Of a stretch of 64,000 nucleotides of DNA, positions 1-8,144 are shown one piece after another (within the stretch, counting starts at the first letter, position 1; the number at the start of each line of letters is the position of its first letter). The stretch lies in the NCBI GenBank assembly GCA_964511875.1, contig CAZEHS010000002.1, positions 1 through 64,000 on the forward strand, in the 5' to 3' direction. The notes beneath the pieces were generated by a model. It was not told where the DNA came from. It saw only the letters and a list, made by a program, of their open reading frames with translations, and made no database searches. Origin of the DNA: CAZEHS01 sp964511875 (GTDB taxonomy: Bacteria; Bacillota; Clostridia; Peptostreptococcales; Acidaminobacteraceae). A program made the position numbers and the translations under genes.

Positions 1-1
1 G

Positions 2-310
2 CTGCCGGTGTACAGCACCGAATAGCTCAATGTCGGGCAGGGCGGAAACACTGCCATCGCTGCTCACAGGAGCTATACTCGGGGCCGGTTTTTCAATCGG
101 CTCAACGAGGTCGCTCTGGGTGATGAGATCACAATCATCGCTGATGGGAAGGAATACAAGTATTCCGTATACAATATCGTTGTTGTAGAACCAACCGATG
201 TCTCAGTTCTAAGGGGAAAGCGCAGTGAACAGGTGATTACACTGATCACCTGCACCCCTATCCGAGTCGCTACTCACCGGCTGATTGTTCAGGCCAGAAG
301 GATCAACTGA
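2..310 (+). pseudogene. Sortase C-terminal fragment with in-frame stop
   Basis: This frame enters from the left window edge and ends at the TGA at 308-310. It carries the sortase signatures: LPVY at the start, the catalytic His in AAHRSYT, the catalytic Cys in TLITCTP, and the catalytic Arg in the TPIRVATHRL segment. Sortases attach LPXTG proteins to peptidoglycan or polymerise pilins, and two LPXTG proteins follow directly. A TAG at 23-25 interrupts the frame right after LPVYSTE. The stretch between LPVY and the catalytic His also looks shorter than in most sortases. Both facts suggest decay, but a sequencing error or a restart cannot be excluded because the gene's beginning lies outside the window. 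The sortase identity is fairly sure; the pseudogene status is a guess. Confidence 0.65.
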
Positions 311-365
311 CTTACTTTTTTCCTTCAAGTTGAGAATCCGGTTTTTTTATTTATTGCATTTCGTA

Positions 366-396
366 GCGGGGGTTTTCAGTCCTTGAAAACCCCCGC
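366..396 (+). terminator. Hairpin after the sortase fragment
   Basis: A perfect 13-bp stem (GCGGGGGTTTTCA paired with its complement) has a 5-base loop and lies 55 bases after the sortase stop. No T-run follows it, so it may be a weak terminator or an mRNA 3' end stabiliser. Confidence 0.5.
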
Positions 397-453
397 TGCG
401 CATTTAATACTTTAAGCTGTTTAGCGGAAAAACCTAATTTTTGATTAGTATAT

Positions 454-473
454 GCGAATGATAATCATTATTA
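454..473. promoter_or_regulatory. Fur-box-like operator
   Basis: The stretch 454-472 matches 16 of 19 positions of the classical Fur box. Within it, TGATAATCATTATTA differs at one base from the Bacillus 7-1-7 form. It sits just upstream of the likely promoter for the first LPXTG gene, so iron-dependent repression of that gene is a reasonable inference. A zinc (Zur) or manganese homologue could use a similar site. Confidence 0.6.
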
Positions 474-483
474 TTAATTCAAA

Positions 484-513
484 TTGTTTGAAATTCAACA
501 ATTGTGGTATACA
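484..513 (+). promoter_or_regulatory. Probable promoter of riboswitch-controlled LPXTG gene
   Basis: TTGTTT (484-489), 18 bases, then TATACA (508-513) preceded by TGG, an extended -10 arrangement. The -35 match is poor (3/6), so the call rests on the TG extension and on the position between the Fur-like box and the riboswitch. Confidence 0.4.
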
Positions 514-554
514 TAACCCATAGGGAGAGCGATGCCGCGACGCAGAAACTGAAT

Positions 555-645
555 AAACCGCGTAAGAGCAAACCACCCGAAAGGATGAGACGCAAAGCCA
601 GGGTCTAAAGCTGACGAGCCATGACCGACCGACTGCCGCATAAGA
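555..645 (+). ncRNA. Cyclic-di-GMP-I (GEMM) riboswitch aptamer
   Basis: The segment contains the conserved GEMM-I core in order: GCAAACC, a short stem closed by the CGAAAG tetraloop, GACGCAAAGCC at 589-599, and GGGTCTAAAGC at 601-611, followed by the third-stem region. This class binds the second messenger c-di-GMP and controls the downstream gene. The 3' end of the aptamer overlaps the left arm of a terminator hairpin, which is the expected expression platform. The controlled gene encodes an LPXTG surface protein, in line with c-di-GMP controlling adhesion. I cannot tell from the sequence whether ligand turns the gene on or off. Confidence 0.85.
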
Positions 646-663
646 ATCTGTGGCGGTATTTTT
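635..663 (+). terminator. Riboswitch expression-platform terminator
   Basis: GCCGCA (635-640) pairs with TGTGGC (649-654) across an 8-base loop, followed closely by TATTTTT. It lies between the c-di-GMP aptamer and the start codon at 745, as expected for transcription attenuation. Confidence 0.7.
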
Positions 664-744
664 GTGCTCCTTTTCATAAACCGCTTTTCTTGGCAAGACA
701 TCATTGGCGGGAACTCAGAAGATGACAAGAAAGAGGTGAATTGT

Positions 745-2421
745 ATGGGAAGGCTCAGAAGCAGAAGGTTTGCAATGCTGCTGATCCTAATGCTGTCACT
801 TACGATTGTTTTATATGGGGCAGCAATAGCGGTATTTGCAGAGGGTCAGAATGGGGAACATGGAAACAGTGAGGAGTGCGGGGATGGAGATGATGCATCC
901 CTTACTGTGAGCAAGGTTTTTGAGGGGGGTATACCATTTGATCTGAATACCGGTAAACCTGCCGAGGTTAGGCTCAGAGTACAGGGACACGGATTCAATC
1001 AGGTACTGATGACAACGAACCAGATAGCCGAATTTGAAGGCCTGGTAGAAGGCGAGACGTACACGCTGTCAGAAGAGACCCTCATACCTGGCTATGTCGC
1101 CACGACTGAAAGTCAGGACATTGTGCTTGTTGAAGGCAGCAATTCGGCTACGATCACCAATGTGATGCCTTTTAATCCGATCCGGATCACCAAGACAGTA
1201 AGTCCTGAAATTGCTAAGGTCGGCGATGAAGTAACCTATACGTTTGTCGTTGAAAACCTGCTGCAAGGCACGCATAAACACGACTCATCGAAGAAAGGCA
1301 CGGATTTACACAAAGTCAGGATTATTGATGAAGACATAAATTTCGATTCAGGCTTCAGGAGTGATGATGAAGGAGATCTTCATTACGGTGATCCGTGGAC
1401 AGTCACAGCCACGCATATCATGACGAGTGATGATTTCGGAAGCGCCGGATTCTTCAAGAATACAGCCGTAGTAACCGCTATCATCTGTCCGCTGGAAGAA
1501 GTTTCTTATGAAGTCACAGCATCGGATGATGCAGTGGTTACATCGTCAGAACCCGTACCTGAAAAGGGAAGCATCACAGTCACGAAAACCTTCAGTGATC
1601 AGAATGGGGCCGAGGTTACCGTGGAGCTGTACGAGATTACAGAAAGCGGGGATGTTCTCGTAGCCAGCCAAATTACTGTGGGTCACGTCACTATATTCAC
1701 AGACCGCGATATCGGACGCATTTTCAAGATTGTTGAAAATCCTTCGATTTCAGGGTACACTGCAACTTATCCGGATGGTCAGAATGTGGTTTTCGGCGAA
1801 GATGAATCGGCTGAACTCAGGATTCTGAACACGCTGATTACAGCAGAACCTCAAAAGGGGAGTCTGGCGGTCAGCAAATCCTATAGTGACGGAAGTGCTG
1901 TTGAGGTTGCCGTGGATCTCTATAAAGTTCTGGAGGGCGAAGATGTCCTGATCACATCGCAATCGACGGCAGCTCTTGTCACTACTTTCAGCAACCTGGA
2001 CATCGGAAGCACCTATAAAATCAGTGAAGGTTCTGTACCTGCCGGATATTCTGTAAGCTATCCGCAAGGACAGACCATTGGAATAACAGGTGTCGAAACG
2101 GAAAGTCTCAGTATCCGGAATACCCTCATCACTTCAAGCGGAGGCAGCAGCGGCGGCGGAGGCAGCAGCAGGAGAAGCAGCAGCAACGGCAACAGTACGG
2201 CCGACATTGCGCCGGAACCAGTACCGGAAGCGTTGCCGGAAGCAATTTCCGTTCCTGAGGCGGTTGTACAACCGGTTCCGGAACCGGCTCCTGTCATGAT
2301 TGAAGAGATAGTGCCGCTGGGTGTGGCAGTGCTTCCTAAAACAGGTGAACTGCCTGTAGAACTCTTCTATGGACTTGGAAGCGTACTGACAGCACTTGGT
2401 GCTTGCCTGAAACGTAAATAA
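745..2421 (+). CDS. LPXTG-anchored surface protein with Cna-B-like repeats
   Basis: This is a 558-residue cell-wall adhesin or pilin-like protein. The ATG at 745 was chosen because GAGGTG precedes it and a signal peptide (charged MGRLRSRR, then a hydrophobic core to about residue 32) begins there. A first Cna-B-like domain spans about 50-142. A second beta domain starting FNPIRITKTVSP spans about 143-272. Two related Cna-B-like repeats begin at residues 275 and 372, a 97-residue period. A Gly/Ser/Arg linker (about 464-486), a Pro/Glu stretch, LPKTG at 530-534, a hydrophobic helix and a basic tail complete a classical sorting signal. Sortase would cleave between Thr and Gly and join the protein to the wall. 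The leader carries a Fur-like box and a c-di-GMP riboswitch. The ligand is unknown. Confidence 0.88.
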   Translation: MGRLRSRRFAMLLILMLSLTIVLYGAAIAVFAEGQNGEHGNSEECGDGDDASLTVSKVFEGGIPFDLNTGKPAEVRLRVQGHGFNQVLMTTNQIAEFEGLVEGETYTLSEETLIPGYVATTESQDIVLVEGSNSATITNVMPFNPIRITKTVSPEIAKVGDEVTYTFVVENLLQGTHKHDSSKKGTDLHKVRIIDEDINFDSGFRSDDEGDLHYGDPWTVTATHIMTSDDFGSAGFFKNTAVVTAIICPLEEVSYEVTASDDAVVTSSEPVPEKGSITVTKTFSDQNGAEVTVELYEITESGDVLVASQITVGHVTIFTDRDIGRIFKIVENPSISGYTATYPDGQNVVFGEDESAELRILNTLITAEPQKGSLAVSKSYSDGSAVEVAVDLYKVLEGEDVLITSQSTAALVTTFSNLDIGSTYKISEGSVPAGYSVSYPQGQTIGITGVETESLSIRNTLITSSGGSSGGGGSSRRSSSNGNSTADIAPEPVPEALPEAISVPEAVVQPVPEPAPVMIEEIVPLGVAVLPKTGELPVELFYGLGSVLTALGACLKRK

Positions 2422-2426
2422 TGTCC

Positions 2427-2462
2427 AAAGAACCTCGTCGATCAACGGCGAGGTTCTTTTTT
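2427..2462 (+). terminator. Rho-independent terminator of first LPXTG gene
   Basis: AAAGAACCTCG pairs with CGAGGTTCTTT across an 11-base loop and runs into a T-tract, 6 bases after the stop codon. Confidence 0.9.
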
Positions 2463-2558
2463 CTTTCAAGGGTAAGAAAAAATAAAAAAAATTGAAAAAT
2501 GGAATAATAACATGATTGAAACAATAACACTAAGGGAATATATCACTTATAAAGGCAA

Positions 2559-2573
2559 TGACTATCATTCTCA
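2559..2573. promoter_or_regulatory. Weak Fur-box-like site
   Basis: TGACTATCATTCTCA matches 11 of 14 fixed positions of the TGATAAT-N-ATTATCA consensus and lies about 85 bases before the second LPXTG gene. Alone it would be weak. It gains some weight from the much better site in front of the sister gene. Confidence 0.3.
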
Positions 2574-2657
2574 TAGATATGTAAACCGTTTCGGCGGTTC
2601 ATATATAAACGATGAATACGACGACCATACAAAACTACACAGGAAAGGGTGAACTTT

Positions 2658-4316
2658 ATGAGAACTAAAATAAAGAAAGCATTAACTTACTTACTGATGG
2701 GAATCCTCCTCCTTTCCATCGGCATCCCTGCAAATATCAGTGATTCATTTGCAGATTCAGAATTCCAGGGAAACGATCATGGAGATTGGGATAAAAGTTC
2801 ATTGTTCTTTATCGGTGAAGACGGATCCTGTGAGCTCATTTCCGCTGAAGTTAAGAACGGAAACGACTCGGAAGGCATGGACGGCACAGCTGTATGGGAG
2901 CTGTACTGGATCGAATCAGGAAATCCGAAGGATGGCGTTGTGATATCATCGGGAACCATTCCAGCATTGGGGAGTGGTGAATCCTACACAATGAGCTACA
3001 ACCCTGAAGACAATCCCAATGGCCCGAACGGTGAGTACATGTTCAAAGCCTATCAAAGACCGGATCATCCGGGAACAGGTGTCTTGTGGAGCGGATCCAT
3101 CAGTATTGAAGGGTGTTCGATTGAGCCCGAATATGGTTCGTTGAGTGTAAATAAATCCTTCAGCGATCAGAACACTGCTGAAGTGAGTATCTCGCTTTAC
3201 GAAGTTACAGATGATGGCGACGTGCTAGTTGCCACTAAAGAGACCGTGAATCATTCCGCTTCCTTCGGTGAGCTTGCTCTGGAGAAGGAATACAGGATTG
3301 TTGAAGAACCGGTACCGGAGGGTTATACCGCATCCTATCCTGACGGACAGAATCCCGTATTCCACGATCAGGAAAGTTCCCTATCAATTTTGAATACATT
3401 GATAGTCAGAGAACCTGACAAAGGCAGCCTGACGGTCAATAAATCCTACAGCAATGAAAACGCAGCTGAAGTAACTGTCGAGCTTTATGAAGTTACTGAA
3501 GGAGGAGATATCCTCATAGCCTCCAAGGTTACTGAAGCCCTTTCAGCTTCTTTCACAGATCTCGATTTGGGCAGCACCTACAAGATTGTTGAAACGCCTG
3601 TCCCGGATGGCTATACCGCATCTTACCCTAACGGACAGAACCCCGTATTCGATGGTCAGGAAAGCTCGCTTTCAATTTTGAACACATTGATAGTCAGAGA
3701 ACCTGACAAAGGCAGTCTGACGGTCAGTAAATCCTACAGCAATGAAAACGCAGCTGAAGTCACTGTCGAGCTTTACAAAGTAACCGAAAGCGGAGATATC
3801 CTCATAGCTTCCAAGGTCACTGAGGCCCTTTCAGCTTCTTTCGCAGATCTTGATTTGGGCAGCACCTACAAGATTGTTGAAACGCCTGTTCCTTCGGGAT
3901 ACACAGCTTCTTACCCGAATGGTCAGACCATGATGATCTCCGGAGGCAATGCCGGTTCACTCAGCATACTGAACACACTGATTCCGATAATAACTGAAAA
4001 TCCAGTCATCCCGGAAACACCAACCTCATCCGGCGGCGGTGGCGGGGGCGGTTCCAGCTCAAGAAGGGACAGGCCGGATCCTCCGGCAGTCATCGTTGAA
4101 GAGCCAGTGCCGCAAGCCGTACCGGTAGTTTTACCGGAACAGCCCGTTGAAATGCCTGAAGAAGTCGTACCTCTCGGCCTGCCTGTTGTCGTAATCGATG
4201 AAATAGTACCCCTTGGTGTAGCCGTATTGCCTAAGACAGGCGAGCTCCCTGTAGAGGTATTCTACGGATTGGGCGGTATGATCACAGCATTAGGCGCATT
4301 CTTGAAACGCAGATAG
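2658..4316 (+). CDS. LPXTG-anchored surface protein, TapA-like N-domain plus three Cna-B-like repeats
   Basis: This is a 552-residue wall-anchored protein, a sister of the one before it. The ATG at 2658 has AGGAAAGGG eight bases upstream; a GTG three codons earlier is less likely. A signal peptide (about 1-35) is followed by a region at about 36-155 with the pattern GNPKDG, GTIPAL, FKAYQRPDHPG, LWS. From memory this resembles the biofilm amyloid-anchoring protein TapA (YqxM). Three Cna-B-like repeats start at residues 160, 256 and 352, exactly 96 residues apart, with copies two and three nearly identical. A Gly/Ser linker, a Pro/Val-rich stalk, LPKTG at 524-528, a hydrophobic helix and a basic end form the sorting signal. 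Its last 30 residues nearly copy those of the neighbour, pointing to duplication. Binding partner unknown. Confidence 0.86.
   Translation: MRTKIKKALTYLLMGILLLSIGIPANISDSFADSEFQGNDHGDWDKSSLFFIGEDGSCELISAEVKNGNDSEGMDGTAVWELYWIESGNPKDGVVISSGTIPALGSGESYTMSYNPEDNPNGPNGEYMFKAYQRPDHPGTGVLWSGSISIEGCSIEPEYGSLSVNKSFSDQNTAEVSISLYEVTDDGDVLVATKETVNHSASFGELALEKEYRIVEEPVPEGYTASYPDGQNPVFHDQESSLSILNTLIVREPDKGSLTVNKSYSNENAAEVTVELYEVTEGGDILIASKVTEALSASFTDLDLGSTYKIVETPVPDGYTASYPNGQNPVFDGQESSLSILNTLIVREPDKGSLTVSKSYSNENAAEVTVELYKVTESGDILIASKVTEALSASFADLDLGSTYKIVETPVPSGYTASYPNGQTMMISGGNAGSLSILNTLIPIITENPVIPETPTSSGGGGGGGSSSRRDRPDPPAVIVEEPVPQAVPVVLPEQPVEMPEEVVPLGLPVVVIDEIVPLGVAVLPKTGELPVEVFYGLGGMITALGAFLKRR
3135..3985 (+). 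repeat. Three in-gene tandem repeats, 288-bp period
   Basis: Equivalent GlySerLeu codons fall at 3135, 3423 and 3711, exactly 288 bases apart. Units two and three share long stretches of identical DNA, while unit one has diverged. This suggests a recent duplication of one unit and a site where repeat number may vary by recombination. Confidence 0.85.
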
Positions 4317-4330
4317 TCTGACTTTAATCT

Positions 4331-4370
4331 AGATGGAGCCTCGCGAATCGGTGAGGCTCCATCTTTTTTT
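4331..4370 (+). terminator. Rho-independent terminator of second LPXTG gene
   Basis: AGATGGAGCCTC (4331-4342) pairs with GAGGCTCCATCT (4353-4364), followed by seven or more Ts. Confidence 0.92.
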
Positions 4371-4376
4371 ATTATC

Positions 4377-4457
4377 GTCAACAATGAAGTGAGTGAACAC
4401 TCATCTTATTGTTGACATGACGCATTTGTAGGCAGATAATTAAAGTGAGCACTCACT
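4377..4457 (+). promoter_or_regulatory. Promoter flanked by two TetR operators
   Basis: TTGACA (4412-4417), 17 bases, GATAAT (4435-4440) is a near-consensus promoter. It is bracketed by two palindromes: TGAGTG-AA-CACTCA at 4390-4403, and AGTGAG-CA-CTCACT at 4444-4457. The first lies inside a wider imperfect palindrome (4377-4416) whose ends GTCAACAAT and ATTGTTGAC are exact complements. A TetR gene follows, so autorepression of the efflux operon is the natural reading. Confidence 0.75.
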
Positions 4458-4543
4458 CATATTTCTAAGCATTCTGGGAAGGCTGTTTCAGGGATGTGGG
4501 CCAGTGCTCGTTCTTTATAAGAATTTGCAGGGAGGCTGATAAA

Positions 4544-5179
4544 ATGACCAGAACCAAGCGGGAAATAACGGAGGAACGGATTCTTGAGGCGGCGCTGAAT
4601 CTGTTTTCGGAGAAAGGGTTTGCGGGTGCTTCCACCAGCGAGATAGCCAGGGAGGCCCATGTGGCCGAGGGCACAATCTTTCGCTACTTTCCTCAGAAGA
4701 AGGACATACTGCTGAAGGTTGTCATGAAGTTCATCGATATCATCAGTGAACAGATCGTCATGAATCCGCTGGAGAGAATATATGAGGAAAACAAAGGTGC
4801 CCCGCCGGAGGTCATGCTGAAGAAAATCATCATGGATCGGGTGGCGCTTTTCAATAAGATGGCGGATCACTTCAAGGTGATTATCATTGAAATGCAGTAC
4901 CATGAGGAAATCCTGGAGCTGTTCGTGAATAAGATCATCATCAGGGTGATCCGTTACGGGGAAAAGGTCTATTCGGATTTTGTGGTGAATGGCATCTGCA
5001 GGAAGGATATCCCCTCCATCACGGCATTCCGTACCATGATAGGCGGGGTCATGCTGATGATGCTCCAGCGCAGGTTTGTTCCCGGTGCCACTCCCGAGGG
5101 GCTGGAGCTGGAGGCGGAAATCGATATAATCATTGATATTCTGATGAACGGCATGAAAAATAAAGGAGAATACCTATGA
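4544..5179 (+). CDS. TetR/AcrR-family transcriptional repressor
   Basis: This 211-residue protein has a typical TetR N-terminal helix-turn-helix: ITEERILEAALNLF, then GFAGASTSEIAREAHVAEG and the hallmark TIFRYFPQKKDIL (about 9-55). The rest is a helical ligand and dimer domain. The ATG at 4544 follows GGGAGGCTGATAAA and gives the standard short N-terminus. The gene opens an operon with a membrane fusion protein, an ABC ATPase and a permease, overlapping the next gene by four bases. It very likely represses its own operon through the palindromes at 4390-4403 and 4444-4457 until an exported compound binds. The inducer is unknown. Confidence 0.9.
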   Translation: MTRTKREITEERILEAALNLFSEKGFAGASTSEIAREAHVAEGTIFRYFPQKKDILLKVVMKFIDIISEQIVMNPLERIYEENKGAPPEVMLKKIIMDRVALFNKMADHFKVIIIEMQYHEEILELFVNKIIIRVIRYGEKVYSDFVVNGICRKDIPSITAFRTMIGGVMLMMLQRRFVPGATPEGLELEAEIDIIIDILMNGMKNKGEYL

Positions 5180-6219
5180 AAACCACCGGTCATGGAAAGA
5201 AGCCCATTATTCTGGTATTGTTACTGATTGCAGCTGCGGTGCTGATATTCTATTATTATGGCAGTTCCGGGAAAGCGGATGAATTGGTTTTTACTGGAAG
5301 CGTAGAAGCCGATCAGATAGACGTATCACCGGAAATTTCCGGCACGATCCAGACAATAAGCGTGATGGATGGGGAATCTGTGAAGAAAGGGCAGATCCTG
5401 CTGACGATGGATACATCGGATTTTGCAATCAAGCTGGAAATGGCCCGTAAAGGGCTTGAAATGGCAAAGCTGAAGGAGTCGGACATTAAGGACGGAAACA
5501 GTGCGAATCAGGTCCGTCAGGCCAGAGCCAACCGAGACAGCATCAGTGAGCAGATCAGCGGATCAGCCAAGGAGCTGGAGTACCTGAAAAAGGATTACAC
5601 CACGATGAAAGCCCTTCTGGATGCTGGGGCGGCTTCTCAATCGGAGCTGGATACGGCTCGAAGGGTTTTAGACCGGGAACAGGCCAGATATGACGGGCTG
5701 ATCAAGCAGAAGGATGCACTGAGCGCCACTCTTGCCTTGGCCGAAGAAGGAGCTACAACACAGACAAAGAGCGGGGCAACTCTGGAAGTGGAGATGAAAC
5801 AGCTCGAAATACAGGATATGGAGCGGGTGATTACGAAGGGCACGCTTTACAGTCCGGCCGACGGAACAATCCAATCCGTAAATTATCAGGAAGGTGAGCG
5901 GATTGCACCGGGAAGCCGAACCGTAACCGTGGTGGACCTCAGTCGGATGACTGTCAGGATATATGTACCGGAAAAGCAGCTGAACCGTGTGAGCACCGGC
6001 ATGGAAGTTGAGTTCACGGATGAGTTCCTTAAAGATAAGGACATCCAGGGCACGATTACCTATATATCGCCCAAGGCGGAATTCACACCGAAAAACATCG
6101 AGTCCAAGCAGAGCAAGCAGGAGATGGTCTATGAGGTCTGGGTGGATATCAAAGATGCCACTGATACAGTTAAGCCAGGAATGTTCCTCGATGTGACCCT
6201 GAAAGAAGGGAAGTCATGA
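5176..6219 (+). CDS. HlyD-family membrane fusion / periplasmic adaptor-like protein
   Basis: This 347-residue secretion accessory protein has one N-terminal membrane helix (about 10-28). A biotinyl-lipoyl-like half starting GSVEADQIDVSPEISG follows, then a long charged helical hairpin (about 85-210), the second lipoyl half around YSPADGTIQSV, and a beta-barrel domain. The order matches the YhiI/EmrA/HlyD type. It overlaps the TetR gene and the ATPase gene by four bases each, so the four genes are translationally coupled. With the ATPase and ABC-2 permease it should form an exporter for a drug-like or lipid-like compound. In a Gram-positive cell the adaptor would act at the outer face of the membrane. 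Confidence 0.88.
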   Translation: MKTTGHGKKPIILVLLLIAAAVLIFYYYGSSGKADELVFTGSVEADQIDVSPEISGTIQTISVMDGESVKKGQILLTMDTSDFAIKLEMARKGLEMAKLKESDIKDGNSANQVRQARANRDSISEQISGSAKELEYLKKDYTTMKALLDAGAASQSELDTARRVLDREQARYDGLIKQKDALSATLALAEEGATTQTKSGATLEVEMKQLEIQDMERVITKGTLYSPADGTIQSVNYQEGERIAPGSRTVTVVDLSRMTVRIYVPEKQLNRVSTGMEVEFTDEFLKDKDIQGTITYISPKAEFTPKNIESKQSKQEMVYEVWVDIKDATDTVKPGMFLDVTLKEGKS

Positions 6220-7019
6220 GTGGTAATCTGATTGAAATTACAGGTCTTAGGAAAGAATTCGGGGGATTGGTGGCGGTGGATGATGTGAGCCTTAGCATCC
6301 CGAAGGGGTGCATCTATGGAATTCTTGGCCCCAACGGCGCAGGAAAATCCACCACGATCCGGATGATCTGTGGGGTCCTGACGCCAACTTCGGGAAAAGC
6401 GGTCATTGACGGGCTTGATGTGTATAAGGAAGCCGAACTGATTAAACAGCGAATCGGCTATATGTCCCAGAAATTCAGCCTGTACGAGGATCTTACGGTC
6501 CTTGAGAACCTGCGGTTCTTTGCCTCCCTTTATGGTATTTTTGGTAAGGAACGGGATGAACGGATCACACAACTGATTGCCATGGCAGGAATCACCGGCC
6601 GGGAAAACCAACTGGCAGGAAAGCTCTCAGGGGGATGGAAGCAGCGGCTGGCCCTTGGCTGCGCCCTTATTCACAAGCCCCGTATCCTGATTCTGGACGA
6701 GCCGACAGCCGGTGTAGATCCCGTTGCCCGCCGGATATTCTGGGAGATCATCTATGAGCTGGCCAAACAGAACATCACGATTCTGGTGACCACGCACTAC
6801 ATGGATGAAGCACAGAGCTGTGATCAGGTTTCCTTCATTTTTGATGGACGGGTCCTTGCTCAAGGTACTCCAACAGATCTTATTGCAGCTCATGGTGCTC
6901 GGAATTTGGAGGATGTATTCATACATTTCGTGGAGGAAACCACCGGGAACAAGGTTAAAAGTTCATTTGAGGAAATCAAATTTCTCCGCATGGCCCCGGA
7001 AGGCGGTGAAACGTCATGA
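6216..7019 (+). CDS. ABC-2 type exporter ATP-binding protein
   Basis: This 267-residue ATPase has Walker A GPNGAGKST near residue 40, Q-loop SQKFSLYEDL, signature LSGGWKQRL, Walker B ILILDEPTAGVD and the switch His in TTHYMDEA. These features and the length fit the CcmA/YhiH/DrrA-like class that powers ABC-2 export permeases. It is the third gene of the TetR-controlled operon and overlaps the permease gene by four bases. The signature carries Trp after the two glycines (GGW), seen in this subgroup. The substrate is not predictable. Confidence 0.92.
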   Translation: MSGNLIEITGLRKEFGGLVAVDDVSLSIPKGCIYGILGPNGAGKSTTIRMICGVLTPTSGKAVIDGLDVYKEAELIKQRIGYMSQKFSLYEDLTVLENLRFFASLYGIFGKERDERITQLIAMAGITGRENQLAGKLSGGWKQRLALGCALIHKPRILILDEPTAGVDPVARRIFWEIIYELAKQNITILVTTHYMDEAQSCDQVSFIFDGRVLAQGTPTDLIAAHGARNLEDVFIHFVEETTGNKVKSSFEEIKFLRMAPEGGETS

Positions 7020-8122
7020 ATTACAAAAGGTTCTGCATCATCGTCTGGAAGGAATTCATCCATGTTTTCAGGGATCCGATAAGCCTTCGTATCGCTATCG
7101 TGATGCCTCTGCTGTTCACCCTGATATTCGGATACGCAGTCACCACTGATGTTGAGCATATCAAGCTTGCGGTGTATGATGGCGACAAGACGTTTGAAAG
7201 CAGGGAGCTGGTCCGTAAGTTCCAGGCGTCAAATTACTTCGACCTTACACAGGAAGTAACAAATTCAAAGGAACTTGAAATCCTGCTGGACGGGGGCAAA
7301 GTCAAAACTGCCCTGATGATCCCAAGCGGCTATGGTAAGAAACTGAAACGGGGAGAAACCCCTGAAAGCCTTCTGATAATAGACGGTACGGATCCGACAA
7401 TCGCCCGTACTGCTCTTCAGAGCGGTAACCTGATTTCAAACATCTACAATATGGAGACTCTTTCCGGCGGAACCTTCAAACTGGCTGAGATGAAAACCCG
7501 AGTATGGTACAACCCCAACATGAAAAGCTCGAAATTCATCATCCCCGGCCTGATCGGTCTTATCATGCAGAACATAACCATCATGCTTACCGCCTTCGCC
7601 CTGGTCCGTGAAAAAGAGCGGGGCACCATTGAACAGCTGATGGTATCACCTCTGAGGCCAAGTGAGCTTATCCTGGGTAAGATGGTTCCCTATATCGTCA
7701 TCGGCAGTGTGGATTTCCTGATCGCCCTTTTTTTTGGAACCTGGTATTTCAATGTGCCCATAATTGGCAGTCTGCCGCTTCTCCTGGCCCTGGGTTTTCT
7801 GTTCGTAATCACCGCCCTGGCTATCGGGATGCTGATATCGACAATCGCAGAGAATCAACTTCAGGCAATGCAGTTCACTTTGATCGCCCTATTGCCTTCA
7901 GTTCTTCTCTCGGGATTCATGTTCCCCCGGGAAGGTATGCCCATGATCATTTACCTGGTAGGAAATTTGATCCCCCTGACCTATTTTCTGGAGATCATGC
8001 GCAGCATCGTCTTGAAAGGGGTGGGGTTGGAGTACATCTGGAAGGATGTGCTTGGTGTGGCTCTTATCGGAACCATTCTTCTGACGCTGGCTATCAAACG
8101 GTTCCATAAGAAGCTGGACTGA
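7016..8122 (+). CDS. ABC-2 type exporter permease
   Basis: This 368-residue membrane protein has the YhhJ/YbhR layout. One N-terminal helix (about 20-42) leads into a large extracytoplasmic domain (about 43-175). Five more membrane helices follow from about residue 178. The conserved segment REKERGTIEQLMVSPLRPSELILGK lies just after the second helix (only part is diagnostic, EKERGTIEQL). It forms the transport channel with the ATPase just upstream, probably as a homodimer because only one permease gene is present. It ends the operon. Confidence 0.9.
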   Translation: MNYKRFCIIVWKEFIHVFRDPISLRIAIVMPLLFTLIFGYAVTTDVEHIKLAVYDGDKTFESRELVRKFQASNYFDLTQEVTNSKELEILLDGGKVKTALMIPSGYGKKLKRGETPESLLIIDGTDPTIARTALQSGNLISNIYNMETLSGGTFKLAEMKTRVWYNPNMKSSKFIIPGLIGLIMQNITIMLTAFALVREKERGTIEQLMVSPLRPSELILGKMVPYIVIGSVDFLIALFFGTWYFNVPIIGSLPLLLALGFLFVITALAIGMLISTIAENQLQAMQFTLIALLPSVLLSGFMFPREGMPMIIYLVGNLIPLTYFLEIMRSIVLKGVGLEYIWKDVLGVALIGTILLTLAIKRFHKKLD

Positions 8123-8144
8123 AGGTGTGATGAAATCATTAATC

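Noticed and set aside
2058..2297. Open frame on the minus strand with long Leu/Pro runs
   Set aside because: It is the antisense shadow of the Gly/Ser-rich linker of the LPXTG protein, without a ribosome site.
2551..2640. Second c-di-GMP riboswitch before the second LPXTG gene
   Set aside because: The GEMM core (GCAAACC and GACGCAAAGCC) is absent; a small ACCG-TTTCGG-CGGT hairpin there is not a known aptamer.
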